Made by a program: the position numbers and the translations under genes. From Mesorhizobium sp. 131-2-1 (GTDB lineage: Bacteria; Pseudomonadota; Alphaproteobacteria; Rhizobiales; Rhizobiaceae): 64,000 nucleotides of DNA. Location of the stretch: the NCBI RefSeq assembly GCF_016756535.1, contig NZ_AP023247.1:6076501-6140500 (forward strand). The letters are read 5' to 3'. Every line of letters begins with the position of its first letter. Position 1 is the stretch's first letter. Positions 62,376 through 64,000 of the stretch are shown here, piece by piece. A model generated the notes under the pieces. The model ran no database searches and had not been told where the DNA came from. It saw nothing but the letters and a program-made list of their open reading frames with translations.

Positions 62376-62683
62376 CAGACGAGCGCCCCGCCGCCGAAGG
62401 AGAAGAACGAGAGGAAGAAGCTCGATGCGGCGAAGGCGATCGACAGGCCGAAGACGATCTGAATCAGCCGGCGGAAACCGCCTGCAGTATCGCCGAAGGC
62501 AAGGGTCAAGCCGGTGGTGATGATGATGATCACCGCGACGATTTTGGCGACCGGTCCCTGCACCGATTCCAGGATCTGCTGCAGCGGCTGTTCCCAAGGC
62601 ATGCCGGAGCCGGCAGCGTGCGCCGGAACTGTGAGAAGAAACGCGAGCGCGGCAAACGAAAGAAAGCGGAGCTTCTTGCGCAT
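62375..62683 (-). CDS. trbC: Conjugal transfer protein TrbC (VirB2-like pilin)
   Basis: A 102-residue prepilin with a signal peptide (RFLSFAALAFLLTVPAHAAG) and two TMs (AKIVAVIIIITTGLTLAFG and IVFGLSIAFAASSFFLSFF). ATG 62683 lies 10 bp after trbB. In IncP systems the homologue is cyclised into the pilus subunit. Confidence 0.94.
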   Translation of the reverse strand: MRKKLRFLSFAALAFLLTVPAHAAGSGMPWEQPLQQILESVQGPVAKIVAVIIIITTGLTLAFGDTAGGFRRLIQIVFGLSIAFAASSFFLSFFSFGGGALV

Positions 62684-62693
62684 AAGGGGCCTT

Positions 62694-63662
62694 TCAGAGT
62701 TGCTGGAGTTGCGGAGGCGTGAGTGGGGTGAGGGCGTAGTCGCCGCTGCCGTCGAGACCTGTGACCTCAGCGATTGCATCGATGCGGCGCGACGAGCCGC
62801 GCCCCGCGATGAAGACGATGAGATCGATGGCATTGGCGATGAGGCGGCGCGGCACGGTGACGACAGCTTCCTGTGCAAGCTGCTCGATGCGATAGAGGGC
62901 AGAGCGCGCCGAATTGGCATGAACCGTGGCGATGCCGCCGGGGTGCCCGGTGTTCCATGCCTTGAGCATGTCCAGCGCTTCCGCGCCCCTGACTTCACCG
63001 ACGATGATGCGGTCGGGGCGGAGCCGGAGCGTCGAGCGCACGAGATCGGCGAGTGTGACCGAGCCCCGCCTGGTTCTCAGGGCAACGCAGTCCTTTGCTG
63101 CGCATTGCAGTTCGCGGGTGTCCTCGATGAGGATCACTCGCTCGTCGCATTCGGCGACTTCGGCCAGCAGCGCATTGGCAAGCGTCGTCTTACCCGACGA
63201 CGTGCCTCCGGCGACAAGGATGTTGCGCCGTTCTCGGACTGCCTTTATCAACGCATCGGCCTGCAGCGGCAACATGATGCGATCCGCAACATAGTTGGCC
63301 AGCGTGTAGAGCTTTGCGGCTGGTTTGCGGATGGCAAAGCAAGGCGCCAGCACGACAGGCGGCAGCAGTCCCTCGAAGCGTTCGCCCGATGGCAATTCGG
63401 CGCTGACAATCGGATTGTCCGCATGCGCCTCGGCACGCACGTGGGAAGCGACCAGGCGGATGATGCGTTCCGCCTCGGAAGGATGCATATGCACGGCCGT
63501 ATCGATTCGGCCTTCTCCCAGCCGGTCGAGCCGCAGCGCACCATCGGGATTGACCATCACCTCGATGACCAATGGATCGGCCAGCGCCTCAGTGATCGTC
63601 GGACCCATGGCGGTGCGCAGCATGGCGCGGCGTCGGTGGTCGGCCTCTGGATGAGCGCTCAT
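62694..63662 (-). CDS. trbB: Conjugal transfer ATPase TrbB (VirB11-like)
   Basis: A 322-residue secretion ATPase. Walker A is AGGTSSGKTTLAN, Asp box ERVILIEDTRELQ, Walker B RLRPDRIIVGEVRGAEAL, and His box GGIATVHANSA. The family-typical ITEALADPLVIEVMVNPDG region opens it. It overlaps the CopG-like gene by 4 bp. Confidence 0.96.
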   Translation of the reverse strand: MSAHPEADHRRRAMLRTAMGPTITEALADPLVIEVMVNPDGALRLDRLGEGRIDTAVHMHPSEAERIIRLVASHVRAEAHADNPIVSAELPSGERFEGLLPPVVLAPCFAIRKPAAKLYTLANYVADRIMLPLQADALIKAVRERRNILVAGGTSSGKTTLANALLAEVAECDERVILIEDTRELQCAAKDCVALRTRRGSVTLADLVRSTLRLRPDRIIVGEVRGAEALDMLKAWNTGHPGGIATVHANSARSALYRIEQLAQEAVVTVPRRLIANAIDLIVFIAGRGSSRRIDAIAEVTGLDGSGDYALTPLTPPQLQQL

Positions 63663-64000
63663 CCTTCCCCTCCTCCGCCATTGTCTTTGCCAAACGAGCG
63701 TTTCCCCGATGCGATCTGGCGACCGACCTGCTCGACGAATTTGTCGAAACGCTCCTGAGCAATCGCCTGCGTCGCCTTGTCCGGAACAGGCGTGTGGGCA
63801 TGAAGCGTGATCGAAAAGCGGATGAAGAGCGCCAAGCTTTCCAATGTCATGTCGACATCGCGCCTGACGTGACTGAGGTCGCGGGAAAGACGGTCCAGCC
63901 TCATGCCATAGCGCCGATCGAGTTCATTCTCGCCACGCCGCTCGATGAAAGCTTCTACGGCCTTCGCGACGACCGCGGATTTTGTGGTCGAGGGATCGCG
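63659..64000 (-). CDS. CopG/ribbon-helix-helix-type protein upstream of trbB (start outside window)
   Basis: The frame is open to the right edge. The visible part reads STTKSAVVAKAVEAFIERRG, typical of a CopG-type RHH second helix, then a helical C-terminus (LESLALFIRFSITLHAHTP). In ICE-type trb operons such a gene lies between traG and trbB, so traG is expected just outside the window. ATG 63904 is only an internal codon. Confidence 0.8.
   Translation of the reverse strand, partial: RDPSTTKSAVVAKAVEAFIERRGENELDRRYGMRLDRLSRDLSHVRRDVDMTLESLALFIRFSITLHAHTPVPDKATQAIAQERFDKFVEQVGRQIASGKRSFGKDNGGGGEG

Overview
The window is high-GC DNA from an alphaproteobacterium of the order Rhizobiales, most likely Mesorhizobium or a close relative. 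The evidence is the gene order murA / DUF2948 / hisD / UPF0262 / phosphatase / infA / maf / yacG / tRNA-Phe, a paired hairpin intergenic repeat of the kind common in Mesorhizobium, a P4-type integrase next to tRNA-Phe, a complete fixNOQP-fixGHIS set, and a Ti/ICE-type trb conjugation operon. All names come from reading the sequence; no database search was possible. Layout: 1-3434 is the 3' part of a membrane hybrid histidine kinase (MASE1-CHASE-PAS-kinase-receiver-HPt). 3516-23155 is a catabolic and transport region of about 20 kb. It holds an FAD amine/amino-acid oxidase and a HpaI-type aldolase on the minus strand. A GntR-type operator separates them from a plus-strand run: a broken SDR, RidA, a GntR regulator, two intact SDRs, a LysR regulator, a four-gene polar amino acid ABC transporter, a GlcD-like FAD oxidase, an acetolactate-synthase-like TPP enzyme, HyuA/HyuB, an aminotransferase and a uronate-dehydrogenase-like enzyme. 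The last four of these overlap or nearly touch. The substrate cannot be named from sequence. 23374-29780 is core genome: tRNA-Thr, murA, hisD, infA, maf, yacG and tRNA-Phe. The low-molecular-weight phosphatase there has its catalytic Cys upstream of every ATG/GTG/TTG, so it must start at CTG or arise by UAG readthrough. From 29781 to the right edge the DNA looks like an integrative and conjugative element inserted at the 3' end of tRNA-Phe, as ICEMlSym is in Mesorhizobium. A P4-family integrase lies 212 bp past the tRNA, followed by an intact IS5-family element with TAA target duplication. Next is a cargo stretch of about 10 kb (32.7-42.0 kb) with a defence/toxin flavour: DUF3800, a ComF-like phosphoribosyltransferase paired with a SLOG-HTH protein, a divergent HTH-SF2 helicase followed by two small Cys-containing proteins, DUF4238, and a class II Fic protein behind repeated octamers. 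It ends at a broken second copy of the integrase. 42.8-53.8 kb is a microaerobic respiration block: cbb3 oxidase (fixNOQP), its assembly genes (fixGHIS), a hemerythrin-like protein, an FnrN-type regulator with four candidate cluster-ligand cysteines, and hemN. Two FNR/FixK-like boxes with the same unusual outer bases lie upstream of fixN/hemerythrin and of hemN. 54.3-64.0 kb is the trb mating-pair operon (CopG, trbB-C-D-E-J-L-F-G-I, DUF2274), which runs off the right edge. The genes fit a mobile element that carries low-oxygen respiration functions useful to a symbiont plus its own conjugation machinery. No nod or nif gene is seen here, so calling it a symbiosis ICE remains an inference.
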